Made by a program: the position numbers and the translations under genes
Assembly (NCBI GenBank): GCA_023424865.1
Contig: JAFADM010000259.1
Location: 1 to 5,294, forward strand
Reading direction: 5' to 3'
Length of the DNA stretch: 5,294 nt
Source: Bacillota bacterium
GTDB taxonomy: Bacteria > Bacillota_A > Clostridia > DSM-8532
Notes under the pieces: generated by a model
Told to the model about the DNA's origin: nothing
The model's database searches: none
Seen by the model: only the letters and a program-made list of their open reading frames with translations
In this document: positions 4,937 to 5,294 of the stretch, one piece after another
How positions within the stretch are numbered: the stretch's first letter is position 1
How the letters are laid out: every line of letters starts with the position of its first letter

Positions 4937-5073
4937 CCGGCATTTGAAAAATTGGGACTTATTTACTCTGTTCCAGTGGGATTCATGCTCCGATAATATA
5001 TAAGGATAAAGCCGGATGCTTCTAAGCAGCAGATGATGGATTAACTTACAGCAGTATTAAGGAGACGAAGCTC
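4937..5073. other. Intergenic region with no clear terminator
   Basis: I see no convincing stem-loop plus T-run after the flavoprotein gene. A possible -10 (GATAAT, 4994-4999) lacks a good -35. AAGGAG at 5059-5064 is the ribosome binding site of the next gene, nine bases before its ATG. Read-through from the upstream operon cannot be excluded. Confidence 0.4.
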
Positions 5074-5294
5074 ATGTCATTAGAGACGCTAAAAAAGCTA
5101 TTGCCGCCACCGAAAAACCCATGCAAGCCGGGGGATGAAAAAGGGTGGAGATTACTGGAGCATGTATTGGGTACGGCTTTGCCCAAGGATTACAAAGCCT
5201 TTATCGGTACATACGGAACGGGCGGCATTGATGATTTTCTTTGGTTTTTAACTCCCTTTGAGGCAGATGAAAATGTCAATCTCCTGAAAAGGAC
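5074..5294 (+). CDS. SUKH (SMI1/KNR4) family immunity-type protein, 3' end outside the window
   Basis: The first 73 codons are present and the gene runs off the right edge. The characteristic SUKH start is visible: W25-x3-E29-x3-G33 (WRLLEHVLG), LPKDYKAFIGTYGTGGIDDF (36-55), then LWFLTP and a region beginning a helix (EADENVNLLKR). The pattern W..E..lG..LPxDYk.f...yG.G.i matches the family closely. Bacterial SUKH proteins mostly act as immunity proteins that bind and neutralise nuclease-type polymorphic toxins in the cytosol; some are orphans kept for protection. The ATG at 5074 has AAGGAG nine bases upstream, and the N-terminus is short and polar, so it is not secreted. No toxin gene is visible directly before it, so it is either an orphan or belongs to a module on the right. 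Confidence 0.85.
   Translation, partial: MSLETLKKLLPPPKNPCKPGDEKGWRLLEHVLGTALPKDYKAFIGTYGTGGIDDFLWFLTPFEADENVNLLKR

Overview
The window looks like an accessory stretch of a low-to-moderate-GC Firmicute chromosome, most likely a member of the Clostridia. The reasons are strong AGGAG-type ribosome binding sites, AT-rich small genes, YD-repeat (Rhs-type) sequence of the style common in Firmicutes, a CrtO-like membrane protein and a SUKH immunity gene. All recognisable genes lie on the + strand. The species cannot be fixed from sequence alone.

Positions 1-2195 are the tail of an Rhs-type polymorphic toxin locus in decay. The window opens inside a large toxin gene. Its pre-toxin linker and the first half of its C-terminal toxin domain end at a TAG (525-527). 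The same frame then continues with clear toxin-domain sequence through a second nonsense codon (TAA, 633-635) to a natural-looking stop at 699-701. The tip has therefore been inactivated by two point nonsense changes. An intact, acidic probable immunity gene (714-1325) follows after 12 nt. Directly behind it is a GC-richer fragment of Rhs core (about 1326-1572), the mark of a displaced cassette, and then a second AT-rich orphan gene (1665-2195). That gene has its own extended -10 promoter candidate and a strong SD set among competing hairpins. The layout reads as a graveyard: toxins lost, immunity-type genes kept.

Positions 2196-2637 hold an AT-rich spacer and the remains of a macro-domain gene. 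Two blocks of the domain are recognisable, in different frames, and the middle of the domain is missing. Positions 2680-3249 encode a small four-helix membrane protein resembling the CrtO acyltransferase family. It is followed by a 7-bp tandem repeat.

Positions 3382-4936 form a self-contained regulated operon. A near-consensus sigma-A-type promoter has one palindromic operator filling its spacer and a matching operator over the predicted start of transcription. It drives a TetR-family repressor and, with overlapping or closely coupled translation, an iron-sulfur flavoprotein/NADPH-FMN-reductase-like protein. The likely logic is autorepression, relieved by a small molecule that the flavoprotein may act on.

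The window ends inside a SUKH (SMI1/KNR4) gene (from 5074), another immunity-type gene, so the polymorphic-toxin theme may resume to the right.
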